A stretch of DNA of 64,000 nt from Lacrimispora amygdalina (lineage in GTDB: Bacteria > Bacillota > Clostridia > Lachnospirales > Lachnospiraceae), in the NCBI RefSeq assembly GCF_003432035.1, contig NZ_QOHO01000067.1, positions 1 to 64,000 of the forward strand. The letters run 5' to 3'. Positions 16,982-26,689 of the stretch are shown one piece after another; position 1 is the first letter of the stretch, and each line of letters opens with the position of its first letter. Position numbers and translations under genes: made by a program. Under the pieces are notes generated by a model that was not told the origin of the DNA, did not search any database, and saw only the letters and a program-made list of their open reading frames with translations.

Positions 16982-18076
16982 ATGAAAAATAAATATTTAT
17001 TTAATGCATTTATCATGGCAGCATTGGTGTTAACCATGACAGGTTGTGAAAAGAACAGGAATAAAATCACGGTTCAAGAGCCTGAGAAAAACATAACAAT
17101 TATTGATGAATCAAAGCAGGAAGAGAGTGAACCAGAGATATTAGTTGATAAAATTGAGCGTTTGGGACAGATAAGTATTAGCGATTGGTTCGATGAAGAT
17201 ACTGTAATTGTTTCTAAAGATAATGAGTTACTAGACAAGATGAGTTTATCAGAATTATCAGACCAGTATCCAAAGAGCCTGTATTTTCTGGATATTAACT
17301 CAAAAGAATATCAGCTGGTCAAGGAACAAAAAGATGTATTGCTGGGGGGAGCTGTATTCTCCAGGGATAAGAATTATCTGATCTATGATGAATATGTTCT
17401 GGGGGATCCTGCTTACTTCATTATGAATATGGAGAATCATGAGAGCATTGGGCTTATGGGAGAACCGATTGGTGGAGCAAAAAGTGCGCACTGGGCTGAT
17501 AACGAAACTGTAATCGGTGCGGCATATAGCGGCGGCGTATATCTGGCTGACAGAACTGGAAACATGAGATTGATTGATGAATTAAAAGATGAAGGGATAT
17601 ATCTCGTTGAAAAATTGGGTGACACTATATATTATAATACACAATCAGATTTTACTTTAATGAAATTAAACCTCGTTACGAAGGAAAAGACTAGTCTTAA
17701 TCTGGAACAAGTATTTCAAATCTTACCGTCTCCTGATAAGAAGCAGATGATAATCTTGCAGAATAATGGTTCCACGGGTTCGATGATTATTTATAGTCCT
17801 GAGCATGATAAAAAAATTACGATTGTAGATAGTGCTGAATTGTATGGAGTATCCTGGTCACCTGATCAGAGAATGATTGCTTACTGTATGAAAGAGGATA
17901 AAAATAATTCAACAGTAAGTAGTTTGTATGTATATGATATACTTACTGGAAAAACGATAAAGGTTGCTGAGAATGCTGAATCGACAGGTACTAATTGGAG
18001 TCCTTCCGGTAAAAAATTATCGTATACGGAATGGGATGGAGAACAGTATACCAGTAGTATTATTTATCTTAAATAG
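16982..18076 (+). CDS. TolB-like beta-propeller lipoprotein
   Basis: 364 aa. The N-terminus is a lipoprotein signal with lipobox LTMTGC (Cys22), then a polar linker and a domain with repeated WD40/TolB-type blades: PAYFIMNMENHESIGLM, SAHWADNETVIGAA, YGVSWSPDQRMIAYCM, GTNWSPSGKKLSYTEW. It is probably surface anchored and binds a protein partner or ligand. ATG 16982 (AGAGG 8 nt upstream) is preferred to GTG 16973. Base composition is more AT-rich than rnr and smpB on either side, and it sits between rnr and a decayed copy of the rnr end, so it was probably acquired. Confidence 0.75.
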   Translation: MKNKYLFNAFIMAALVLTMTGCEKNRNKITVQEPEKNITIIDESKQEESEPEILVDKIERLGQISISDWFDEDTVIVSKDNELLDKMSLSELSDQYPKSLYFLDINSKEYQLVKEQKDVLLGGAVFSRDKNYLIYDEYVLGDPAYFIMNMENHESIGLMGEPIGGAKSAHWADNETVIGAAYSGGVYLADRTGNMRLIDELKDEGIYLVEKLGDTIYYNTQSDFTLMKLNLVTKEKTSLNLEQVFQILPSPDKKQMIILQNNGSTGSMIIYSPEHDKKITIVDSAELYGVSWSPDQRMIAYCMKEDKNNSTVSSLYVYDILTGKTIKVAENAESTGTNWSPSGKKLSYTEWDGEQYTSSIIYLK

Positions 18077-18079
18077 AAT

Positions 18080-18300
18080 GAGAGAAGGGCGTATGAAGCG
18101 GAAACTGGGGTCTTTATGTGGAACTTTCCAATATCGTGGAAGGTCTGATCCACGTCAATGATCTTCAGGATGATTTTATGACGAACATTAAGCACTGGTG
18201 GGAGAAATGATAAGGAAAACCTTTAAACTTGATCAGTCTATTCGGGTAATCGTATCGGGTACGGATAAACTGTTTCGTACCATCGACTTTATTTTGGGAA
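18080..18300 (+). pseudogene. Decayed duplicate of the rnr 3' end
   Basis: The segment matches rnr 16490-16511 and then about 16598-16804, with roughly 85-nt and smaller internal deletions plus scattered substitutions (for example GGAAGGTCTGAT, GGTGGGAGAAATGA and CGTATCGGGTACGGATAAAC are kept). No open frame survives. It looks like the far-side scar of an insertion or tandem duplication at the rnr 3' end. Confidence 0.9.
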
Positions 18301-18466
18301 TACAATTCTGAGTGATTATGATATTGTAAAACAAGAGGAGTTATTTAAAAAGATGTGTTGCTTAACTAAAAGTATCTAATATCTAACCAAGAAGAGGTGA
18401 TATCAAAATATTTGGATAGTATAAAAGTTGCAAATCATCTCAAAGTAAAAAGGAATCAAGTAGAAA
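18301..18466 (+). other. Intergenic remnant between rnr scar and Ig-like gene
   Basis: AT-rich. A start-less frame (about 18312-18380) reads as plausible protein end (SDYDIVKQEELFKKMCCL) and may be the tail of a lost gene. No RNA or promoter could be assigned with confidence. Confidence 0.35.
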
Positions 18467-18940
18467 ATGAAAAAAAAAGTATTTGTTTTTGCTCTCATCG
18501 TTACAATATTTTTGATACTAGTTTATAGATATAATATTAATTACAAAGGTAATATCAATATGAACCAAAAAGAGTCAGAAAGTAATTTGGTTATATATGA
18601 ATCTGGTGATGTAACCATGACAGTGGAACGTGTAGTTGATACAAAAATTACCGTACGTATTAATTATCTTGCAGATGATCCGGCAATATTCGGTGAAGAT
18701 TACGTAATTGAAGTGAAAAAAGGTCATAAGTGGTATTCTTTACCTGTTAATGATAATATCATGTTTACTTCAATAGGATATGAATTAAAAAAAGGAAATA
18801 ATTTACCATGGTCTACTGATTTTGAAGTTTTATATGGTAAATTGTCTCCCGGTCTCTATAGAATAATAAAAAGTTATAGAATAGAACCACCGCAGGAGGA
18901 TTCTAAAGTATATTTTATTAGTGCAGAGTTTTCAATTTAA
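18467..18940 (+). CDS. Exported protein with a bacterial Ig-like (Big_14-type) domain
   Basis: 157 aa. Residues 4-20 are a hydrophobic signal or anchor segment without a lipobox. After a polar linker the domain (about 42-157) shows the pattern of the clostridial Big_14-like family: FGEDYVIEVKKGHKWYSLP, W-S-T-D-F-x-V-L-YG and LSPGLYRIIKSYR. Members are often small exported proteins of unknown role. The gene is very AT-rich, has a weak ribosome site, and lies in the acquired segment between rnr and smpB. Confidence 0.7.
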   Translation: MKKKVFVFALIVTIFLILVYRYNINYKGNINMNQKESESNLVIYESGDVTMTVERVVDTKITVRINYLADDPAIFGEDYVIEVKKGHKWYSLPVNDNIMFTSIGYELKKGNNLPWSTDFEVLYGKLSPGLYRIIKSYRIEPPQEDSKVYFISAEFSI

Positions 18941-19320
18941 GTAGGCACTTATACCATACATCTTTTGTATATGTTTATTCCTTGAAAATTAATATAAAAT
19001 GGGGGTAGAAAAATGAAGCTCCAGAACAGTTTAGATATAACCCAATATTAATTACTATTTGGAGTGTATTTAAAAATCAGGTAAAGTAATTCCATAGGCG
19101 GATCTAAGAAATTATCTTAGGTCCGCCTAATAAATCTCATTATATTAAACTTATTTTGCCTACAACAATATAAAGGGCAACTAGAAGCTCCGGTTCTATT
19201 AATCAAAAATCATAATTTTCCTATCTGAAGTAGAAAACAAAAAAGCATTTTCTTATCCTTTACGAGATATAAATAATGTAGTATGATTGTGTAAAGTTTT
19301 AATAAGGGAGATTTATAAAT
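18941..19320 (+). other. 380-bp gene-free region ahead of smpB with one perfect hairpin
   Basis: No reading frame of note. It holds a 15-bp hairpin at 19095-19129 and AT-rich sequence; a TATGAT at 19281-19286 may be the smpB -10. No tmRNA was recognised here, although ssrA often lies near smpB. Confidence 0.4.
19095..19129. repeat. 15-bp inverted repeat in inserted segment
   Basis: TAGGCGGATCTAAGA (19095-19109), 5-base loop, and its complement at 19115-19129 with one G-T wobble. There is no T run on either side, so it is not a clear terminator; it may be a mobile-element end or a bidirectional hairpin for the Ig-like gene. Confidence 0.7.
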
Positions 19321-19788
19321 ATGGGAGAAAGTTTTAAATTAATCGCCAATAACAAAAAGGCGTATCATGATTATTTTATTGATGAAAAATACGAAGCCGG
19401 TATCGAGCTTTTTGGTACAGAGGTAAAGTCCATACGAATGGGCAAATGCAGCATAAAGGAATCTTTTGTAAGAGTGGACAGAGGTGAGGTTTATGTATAT
19501 GGCATGAACATCAGTCCTTATGAAAAAGGAAATATTTTTAACAAAGATCCCTTACGTGTGAGAAAGCTCCTCCTTCATAAATTGGAAATTCAAAAGCTGG
19601 ATGAAAAAATTGCGCAAAAGGGGTATACACTGGTACCTCTTTCGGTATATTTTAAAGGCAGTCTGGTTAAGGTGGAGATCGGTCTGGCAAGAGGTAAAAA
19701 GCTTTACGATAAAAGGGACGACATTGCAAAGAAAGACCAGAAGCGCGAACTGGAACGTGATTTTAAAGTGCGTAATTTAAAGGTGTAA
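19321..19788 (+). CDS. smpB: SsrA-binding protein SmpB
   Basis: 155-aa partner of tmRNA in ribosome rescue. The OB-fold core shows [40 protein letters not shown] and [21 protein letters not shown], all family hallmarks. The basic C-terminal tail that enters the decoding centre is present. AAGGGAG lies 10 nt ahead of ATG 19321. In relatives smpB follows rnr directly; here 2.5 kb of foreign-looking DNA separates them. Confidence 0.97.
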   Translation: MGESFKLIANNKKAYHDYFIDEKYEAGIELFGTEVKSIRMGKCSIKESFVRVDRGEVYVYGMNISPYEKGNIFNKDPLRVRKLLLHKLEIQKLDEKIAQKGYTLVPLSVYFKGSLVKVEIGLARGKKLYDKRDDIAKKDQKRELERDFKVRNLKV

Positions 19789-19869
19789 AAAAGGGGATCG
19801 CTGCCTGTCTGTACAGAACGCTTTTTGGATGGTAAAATAGGGGTATAAAATAATGGGAGGAAACTGCGG

Positions 19870-21861
19870 ATGGCACTATATGATTATGTAGGGGCATTAA
19901 GAAAAGGGCGAAGGCAGTACCAGGCATCCGTATCAAGAGGAGAGTATCCGTATCTGCCGGTGTTAGATGATATCCTGTCTTATTCGGATATCGTTTCTGA
20001 AGTTAATCTGGGGATTATGGATATTCCTCTTGAAAAAGTGGTAGGTACCAAAACAGAGGGGCGTACCAATGCGTTTGCCAGTAATTTCATGCCGCTTTTG
20101 TCGGAAAAATCCGAGTTTGGAGCGAAATGGGCCTATCTGTATGACCATCAGATTCAGGAAGGAATCCATGACCCGATTGTTGTATATGAGTTTATGAACC
20201 AGTACTATGTTCAGGAAGGAAATAAAAGGGTCAGTGTATTAAAATATGTGGGGGCATTCAGCATCGCAGCCTCGGTGATCCGGATGATTCCCAGACGTAC
20301 CGATGATTTGAATAACCGTCTTTATTATGAATTCCTTGACTTTTACCAGGTTTCCTTTAACTGCGATGTCTGGTTCAGCAAGGAAGGCAGTTATGACAGG
20401 CTTTTAAAGGCGATGAATAAAGTTCCGGATGAACAGTGGAGCGAAGACGACCGGATTGTGTTTAAGTCTGCCTATGACCGCTTTTCCAAAGCTTTTCATA
20501 CATTCGGCGGTGATGATTATGACATGACCTGTTCCGATGCATTTTTAATTTATGTGGAGCTGTTTGGCTACAAGTCGGTCAAAGACAGGGTGGAAAAGCA
20601 GATTAAGAAGGATCTGGTTAAGATTAAGGATGAACTTCTTCTGGCTTCCAGAGGCAATAAGATCGCGTTGGTAGAACAGCCGGAAGAGGCAGGTGATGGG
20701 GCGGATAACACCACACTGAAGCTGATTAACTGGCTGCTTCCAAATCCGGTGATTGACCCTTCCATGTTAAAAATAGCGTTTATACATGCAAAAACAGCGG
20801 AGACCTCAAGCTGGACTTACGGTCATGAACTGGGCAGGATGTATCTGGAGCAGGCATTTGACGGAAAGACAGAGACTATGGTCTTTTTCCACGCAGATAC
20901 GGAAGCAGAGACGGCTAAGGCAATCGATGCTGCTATCGCGGGCGGGTGCAACATGATTTTTACCACAGCCTCCCAGATGATCAACTTAAGTGTGAAGGCA
21001 GCAATTGACCATCCGGAAATCAAGGTTTTCAACTGCTCTGTCAATATGTCGTATTCTTCTGTCTGTACTTATTACGGAAGAATGTATGAGTCAAAATTTC
21101 TGATGGGTGCTCTGGCTGCTTCCATGTCGCGGGATGACAAACTGGGCTATATTGCTGATTATCCCATATACGGCACCATTGCCAATATCAATGCATTTGC
21201 ATTAGGGGCAAGAATGATTAATCCATATGCAAAGGTTTATTTAGAATGGTCCAGGATCACCGGGCGGGATGCTCAGGCAGAACTTGAAAGGGAAGGCATC
21301 CGCTTTATTTCCGGAGACGATATGATCACGCCTCAGACACCTACAAGAGAATACGGACTTTATCAGAAAGCTCCCGATGGAAGACTTAAAAATCTGGCTA
21401 CTCCCATCTGGCATTGGGGTAAGTTCTATGAAAAAATTGTAAATCTCACCTGCCACGGGTCCGTTGACCGGAAGGAAATGAAAGGAAAGCAGGCGATTAA
21501 CTACTGGTGGGGGATGTCTGCAGATGTCATTGATGTGATCTGCTCCCAGAATCTGCCTCACGGTACAAACAGGCTGATCACATTTTTAAAAAATTCCATT
21601 CGGGCAGGAAGCTTCCAGCCGTTTGTAGGAACGATTTATTCTCAGGATGGGTTGATTCAGTGTGAAGAAGGCTTAAGTCTTACACCGGAGGAGATTACCA
21701 CGATGAACTGGCTTACGGAAAATGTTGTGGGGCAGATTCCTGATTTTGAGGAATTGACAGAGGAAGCCCGGTCGTTGGTCCGTCTTCAGGGTCAGACAAT
21801 ATACGAGAACATGGATACGGAGGAACTGCAGCGTGAAAATTCTGGTACTGGCGGATCATGA
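19870..21861 (+). CDS. Cytoplasmic ParB-like / BMP (Med-type binding protein) fusion
   Basis: 663 aa with two recognisable parts. Residues about 40-150 resemble a ParB/sulfiredoxin-like domain (DPIVVYEFMNQYYVQEGNKRVSVLKYVGA). Residues about 300-640 resemble the BMP/Med family of nucleoside-type binding proteins (IAFIHAKTAETSSWTYGHELG, TTASQM, IKVFNCSVNM, YGRMYESKFLMGALAA, KLGYIADYPI). There is no signal peptide or lipobox, so unlike ordinary BMP proteins it is cytosolic. A ligand-sensing role is inferred. RBS GGGAGG 9-10 nt ahead of ATG 19870. It overlaps the next gene by 29 nt. Confidence 0.8.
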   Translation: MALYDYVGALRKGRRQYQASVSRGEYPYLPVLDDILSYSDIVSEVNLGIMDIPLEKVVGTKTEGRTNAFASNFMPLLSEKSEFGAKWAYLYDHQIQEGIHDPIVVYEFMNQYYVQEGNKRVSVLKYVGAFSIAASVIRMIPRRTDDLNNRLYYEFLDFYQVSFNCDVWFSKEGSYDRLLKAMNKVPDEQWSEDDRIVFKSAYDRFSKAFHTFGGDDYDMTCSDAFLIYVELFGYKSVKDRVEKQIKKDLVKIKDELLLASRGNKIALVEQPEEAGDGADNTTLKLINWLLPNPVIDPSMLKIAFIHAKTAETSSWTYGHELGRMYLEQAFDGKTETMVFFHADTEAETAKAIDAAIAGGCNMIFTTASQMINLSVKAAIDHPEIKVFNCSVNMSYSSVCTYYGRMYESKFLMGALAASMSRDDKLGYIADYPIYGTIANINAFALGARMINPYAKVYLEWSRITGRDAQAELEREGIRFISGDDMITPQTPTREYGLYQKAPDGRLKNLATPIWHWGKFYEKIVNLTCHGSVDRKEMKGKQAINYWWGMSADVIDVICSQNLPHGTNRLITFLKNSIRAGSFQPFVGTIYSQDGLIQCEEGLSLTPEEITTMNWLTENVVGQIPDFEELTEEARSLVRLQGQTIYENMDTEELQRENSGTGGS

Positions 21862-22429
21862 GTCCAAGTCACTCTACGAATACTATACACCGGAGAAACT
21901 GAAAGATATTGATTTAATCATTTCCTGTGGGGATTTAAGGGCGAATTATCTGACGTTTTTTGCCACCTGCTCCCATGCGCCGGTCTTTTATGTCCGTGGT
22001 AACCATGATTGTCAGTATCAAACCTGCCCTCCGGAGGGGTGTATCTGCATTGAAGATGAGATTGTTACCTTCAATGGAGTCAGAATTTTGGGGCTGGGTG
22101 GTTCCATGGAATATATTCCGGGTTCACCCGATCAGTTTACAGAAAAGAAAATGGAGCAGAGGATTAAGCGCATGTGGTGGAAGTTAAAAAAAAATAAGGG
22201 GTTTGACATACTGGTAACCCATGCGCCTGCTTTTGAACTTAACGACCTGCCGGATCTTCCTCATCGGGGATTTTCCTGCTTTAAGGCTTTGATGGACAAG
22301 TATTCACCTAAATATTTTTTCCATGGCCATATTCATGCCAACTATGGCAATGCTTTTAAGAGAGAAGACCAGTACGGCAGTACCATTGTAATCAATGCTT
22401 ATGAATATTGCATTATTGATTATACGTAA
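21833..22429 (+). CDS. Calcineurin-like metallophosphoesterase
   Basis: 198 aa, two-metal phosphoesterase. Motifs in order: LVLADHES (altered D-x-H), CGDLRANYL, VRGNHDC, VTHAP and FHGHIHANYG. Substrate unknown; the family includes small phosphodiesterases of the YfcE/MPE kind. GTG start at 21833 lies inside the end of the BMP fusion gene, with GGAGG in that gene as ribosome site, so the two are coupled and probably act together. Confidence 0.9.
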   Translation: MKILVLADHESKSLYEYYTPEKLKDIDLIISCGDLRANYLTFFATCSHAPVFYVRGNHDCQYQTCPPEGCICIEDEIVTFNGVRILGLGGSMEYIPGSPDQFTEKKMEQRIKRMWWKLKKNKGFDILVTHAPAFELNDLPDLPHRGFSCFKALMDKYSPKYFFHGHIHANYGNAFKREDQYGSTIVINAYEYCIIDYT

Positions 22430-22500
22430 TATAGTAACTTTTACAGAAGACCGCTCATATCCTATTACAGAAGCCCGGTCAGCAGAATTTTAAATGCAGA

Positions 22501-22529
22501 TTGACTGGATCGCTCTGTTTTGGTAATAA
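22501..22529 (+). promoter_or_regulatory. Promoter of the NiCo riboswitch transcript
   Basis: TTGACT (22501-22506), 17 bp, TAATAA (22524-22529), about 40 nt ahead of the aptamer. Confidence 0.6.
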
Positions 22530-22569
22530 ATAAAACACTCTTTGCACTGCACATTACTCTACAGTACAA

Positions 22570-22653
22570 ACTGAGCAGGCATCAGCTTTTTAAAGCTGTA
22601 AGCCGGGTTGCCTCGTGCAGCAGCAGATGACTTTCATGCATCTGTGGGACAGT
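22570..22653 (+). promoter_or_regulatory. NiCo (czcD) riboswitch aptamer
   Basis: ACTGAGCAGGC (22570-22580), AGCCGGGTTGC (22601-22611), CAGCAGATGA (22621-22630) and CATCTGTGGGACAGT (22639-22653) match the four-way-junction NiCo riboswitch consensus as I recall it from the crystal-structure sequence. P1 is ACTG/CAGT at the two ends. It binds Co2+ or Ni2+ cooperatively and relieves termination of the downstream exporter gene. Confidence 0.9.
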
Positions 22654-22689
22654 AGTTAACTCTAATTGTTCCACAGGTGCATTTTTATT
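22637..22689 (+). terminator. Riboswitch-controlled terminator
   Basis: TGCATCTGTGGGA (22637-22649) can pair with 22669-22681, followed by TTTTTATTT. The 5' arm is also the last aptamer helix, so metal binding and termination exclude each other: an on-switch. Confidence 0.85.
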
Positions 22690-22755
22690 TATTTACAATT
22701 CTATGGAGTGAATGCAGGTGATTGGGGCAATCTTATCTCACGGGGGTAGAAGTTT

Positions 22756-23688
22756 ATGAGGCGTATAATCGGAAAGAAGAAAGAAAAAGATGGAAAAAGC
22801 ATTGCCATGCATGTATCTGCGGTCAGTATTGGAATAAATCTGCTGCTTTCTGTCTTTAAAATGACAGCGGGAATCCTTGGTCATTCCGGTGCCATGGTTT
22901 CGGATGCAGTTCACTCCGCCTCCGATGTTTTCAGCACATTTATTGTTATGATCGGAGTACATCTGGCAGATAAGAAGTCGGATAAAGAGCATCCATACGG
23001 TCACGACCGCATGGAATGTGTGGCCTCTGTCATACTGGCCTCTTTGCTCATGGCAACTGGGGCGGCAATCGGTATGACGGGTATAAAGGTAATTATAGGA
23101 CAGAATGGGAAAGCAGCCCCCATTCCCGGCATGGTTGCTTTCATTGCTGCAATATTATCCATTGTTGTAAAGGAATGGATGTACTGGTATACCAGAGCAG
23201 CAGCTAAAAAGATAAATTCAGGCGCAGTGATGGCAGATGCCTGGCATCACCGCTCGGATGCTTTGTCGTCGGTGGGAGCCATGGTGGGGATTGCAGGGGC
23301 AAGAATGGGAGTTCCGGTTCTGGATCCTCTGGCCAGTATGGTAATCTGCATTTTTATTGGAAAGGCGGCAATTGACATATTCCGTGATTCCATGGATAAA
23401 ATGATAGATAAATCCTGTGATGAAGAGACGGTCCGCAAGATGAGTGAATTTGCCATGTCAATTATGGGTGTGAAACGGATTGATGATATCAGGACGAGAA
23501 TGTTTGGAGCAAAGGTATATGTGGATATAGAAATTGCAGCAGAAGGAAAGCTGGAACTGGTAAGATCACATGAAATTGCTGAAAAGGTGCATCTATGCAT
23601 AGAAGAGCACTTTCCTGATGTGAAGCATTGCATGGTTCACGTGAATCCAATTGTTGATATGGAAGAAAATGATCAGATCTGTCTATAG
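22756..23688 (+). CDS. Cation diffusion facilitator exporter, under NiCo riboswitch
   Basis: 310 aa, CDF family proton-coupled divalent metal exporter in the cytoplasmic membrane. Six membrane segments fill residues about 20-210; the metal site motifs are DAVHSASD in TM2 and DAWHHRSD in TM5. A C-terminal cytosolic ferredoxin-like dimer domain (about 215-300) carries several His. Because the gene follows a NiCo riboswitch, Co2+/Ni2+ is the likely physiological load, though many CDF proteins also move Zn2+. GGGGG-type ribosome site ahead of ATG 22756. Confidence 0.95.
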   Translation: MRRIIGKKKEKDGKSIAMHVSAVSIGINLLLSVFKMTAGILGHSGAMVSDAVHSASDVFSTFIVMIGVHLADKKSDKEHPYGHDRMECVASVILASLLMATGAAIGMTGIKVIIGQNGKAAPIPGMVAFIAAILSIVVKEWMYWYTRAAAKKINSGAVMADAWHHRSDALSSVGAMVGIAGARMGVPVLDPLASMVICIFIGKAAIDIFRDSMDKMIDKSCDEETVRKMSEFAMSIMGVKRIDDIRTRMFGAKVYVDIEIAAEGKLELVRSHEIAEKVHLCIEEHFPDVKHCMVHVNPIVDMEENDQICL

Positions 23689-23727
23689 GTATAACTTCAG
23701 ATTATAATACACATTCCTATTATTTAG

Positions 23728-23756
23728 TTGACAAATAACAGTTACATTGTTATCAT
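23728..23756 (+). promoter_or_regulatory. Promoter of ilvN-ilvC
   Basis: TTGACA (23728-23733), 17 bp, TATCAT (23751-23756). The leader before ilvN is only about 25 nt, so no T-box or attenuator is present. Confidence 0.8.
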
Positions 23757-23787
23757 TTAAATATTATACAAAAAGGCAGGGATATGA

Positions 23788-24288
23788 ATGGAAAGAATCG
23801 TATTATCATTGTTGGTTGATAACACTGCCGGCGTTTTAAGCCGTGTAGCCGGACTGTTCAGCCGCCGTGGCTATAACATTGAGAGCCTTACGGTAGGAGT
23901 AACTGCGGATGAGAGATATTCGAGGATGACAGTTGTTTCTGTGGGCGAACAGGAGATCCTGGATCAGATTGAAAAGCAGCTGAGAAAGCTGGAAGATGTC
24001 AGGGATATTAAAGAATTAAAGCCTGGGCATTCTGTTTACCGTGAGCTCATTCTTGTAAAGGTCCGCGCCAACGCCAGTGAGCGTCAGGCGATCAGTGCCA
24101 TTGCAGATATTTTCAGAGCTACCATCGTCGATGTGGGAAGAGATTCTTTAACCGTCATGCTGACAGGCGACCAGTCAAAGCTGGATGCGCTGATTAACCT
24201 CCTTGGCGATTATGAGATTTTAGAGTTGGCAAGGACCGGTCTGACCGGACTTTCCAGAGGATCCGACGATATCCGCTATCTGCCATAG
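23788..24288 (+). CDS. ilvN: Acetolactate synthase small (regulatory) subunit
   Basis: 166 aa. N-terminal ACT domain (SLLVDNTAGVLSRVAGLFSRRGYNIESLTVG) that binds valine for feedback inhibition, then the ALS small-subunit C domain (RELILVKVRA, IFRATIVDVG, ELARTGLTGLSRG). It activates and regulates the catalytic IlvB subunit in the first common step of valine, leucine and isoleucine synthesis. No ilvB adjoins in this window, which is slightly unusual. Confidence 0.96.
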   Translation: MERIVLSLLVDNTAGVLSRVAGLFSRRGYNIESLTVGVTADERYSRMTVVSVGEQEILDQIEKQLRKLEDVRDIKELKPGHSVYRELILVKVRANASERQAISAIADIFRATIVDVGRDSLTVMLTGDQSKLDALINLLGDYEILELARTGLTGLSRGSDDIRYLP

Positions 24289-24310
24289 GCAGTCTGCATT
24301 TGTTAGCTAG

Positions 24311-25408
<1,098 letters not shown>

Positions 25409-25428
25409 TTTTACCTTAGTGTAACATA

Positions 25429-25488
25429 TAAAAGGCTGATAAAAAGAGAAAGCAGATTGAATGTTTCTCTTATGTATCAGCCTTTTTT
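25429..25488. terminator. Terminator shared by ilvC and the convergent LysR gene
   Basis: Outer stem AAAAGGCTGATA (25429-25440) with TATCAGCC plus T run (25475-25488); inner arms AAGAGAAA and TTTCTCTT extend it. A- and T-runs on both sides make it bidirectional. Confidence 0.88.
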
Positions 25489-25497
25489 GTGGTATAT

Positions 25498-26397
25498 TTA
25501 GCCTCTGATTCCAGCCTTTTGCATTGCTTCAAAGAAAATTTCCATTGCTGTGGATACAGTGGCCGGGTTATAGGCAAATCCTACCGTGCGTTTCTTAATG
25601 CCGGAAATCATGGGAATTTCGATCAGTTCCTTTTTATCAAGTTCATCCTGGACAAATTCTTTAATTACACAGCCGATGCCAAGTCCGATTTTGGCGAATT
25701 CGATCAGTAAATCCATGGTGGTAACTTCCAGAAGCTGATTGGGTATGATCTGATTTTCGTTTAAATATTCGTCAATATACTTCCTTGTCATATTATTTTT
25801 ATCCAATAGGAGGATGTTGCCTGTCTGAAATAAATCAGCATTCTTACCTTCTCTTAAATACAGATTTTCCAGGTATGCATTTGTAGTTACAAAGATATCC
25901 TGAATCTCCATGACCGGATTGAATAAAAGAGGACGGCGGTTGGAAGGCTCTGCGATCAGTCCCAGGTCGATCTGCTGCTGTTCCAGCATCGCTACCGTGT
26001 GGGAGGTAGACTGGCTTTCAATGGTGATCTTAATGTGAGGATATTTCTCAATAAAACTTTTTAAATAAGGAAGGAGAATGTATTTGCACAGTGTATTGCT
26101 GACACCGATTCTTAAGTGTCCGATATTAAAATCTTTCACCCTTTTCAGTTCCAGTTCCCCTCTGTTTAACGCTTCAAAGGCAGTTTTTGTGTGATGAAAC
26201 AGCAGCTTTCCTTCCTCTGTAAGCTGGACTCCTCTGGAATTACGGGTAAATAATGCCACGTCTAAATTATCTTCCAGCTTACTGATGGATTTACTAATCG
26301 CCGGCTGGCTGATAAAAAGTTCTTTTGCCGCTTTGGAAATATTACCTGCTTTTGCCACTTCATAAAAAATCTTATATTGGGAAAGATTCTGATCCAT
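25498..26397 (-). CDS. LysR-family transcriptional regulator
   Basis: 299 aa. Winged HTH at about residues 5-62 (FYEVAKAGNISKAAKELFISQ, PAISKSISKLEDNL) and a periplasmic-binding-like effector domain from about 90, with FVTTNAYL and ELIEIPM. Reads toward ilvC and shares its terminator. LysR proteins commonly control neighbouring metabolic genes; the target here is not evident, as the upstream gene on its left is convergent and ybaK on its right is divergent. Confidence 0.95.
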   Translation of the reverse strand: MDQNLSQYKIFYEVAKAGNISKAAKELFISQPAISKSISKLEDNLDVALFTRNSRGVQLTEEGKLLFHHTKTAFEALNRGELELKRVKDFNIGHLRIGVSNTLCKYILLPYLKSFIEKYPHIKITIESQSTSHTVAMLEQQQIDLGLIAEPSNRRPLLFNPVMEIQDIFVTTNAYLENLYLREGKNADLFQTGNILLLDKNNMTRKYIDEYLNENQIIPNQLLEVTTMDLLIEFAKIGLGIGCVIKEFVQDELDKKELIEIPMISGIKKRTVGFAYNPATVSTAMEIFFEAMQKAGIRG

Positions 26398-26689
26398 GTT
26401 AAAAATCCTTTCATTTTATAACTATTTATTATATTATAACACTATACTATATGTATGTATTATAGCAGGAACCATAAGGGAAAGTAAAGCCAGAAAATTT
26501 GAGTTTGCAGGACACTTGTAGTGATTTGTGTGACAGCAAAAACCGATGAAAGCTTTCACTGGACAAAAGAAGTTTTTCTTATTATGATGTAAATGTGTAA
26601 AAAACAGGGGCAGAAAACAGGTCTGCCCCTGATACTATGCAGGGAAAGGACCTCTTTTATAGGATAAAAAAGAGGCAGGAGTGAGTGAT
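26398..26689. other. Divergent LysR-ybaK region with two hairpins
   Basis: Perfect hairpin CAGGGGCAGA (26605-26614) with TCTGCCCCTG (26622-26631). A second, CCTCTTTT (26651-26658) with AAAAAGAGG (26667-26675), ends just before the ybaK ribosome site AGGAG (26677-26681) and could affect its translation. AT-rich sequence with ACTATACTATATG near 26443 is a likely LysR promoter area. Confidence 0.5.

Noticed and set aside
18941-19320. Possible tmRNA (ssrA) next to smpB
   Set aside because: No Ala-tRNA-like ends or tag-peptide frame could be recognised here or after smpB.
22441-22480. Direct repeat TTACAGAAG ahead of the NiCo switch
   Set aside because: Only nine bases, two copies, and outside promoter and aptamer; likely chance.
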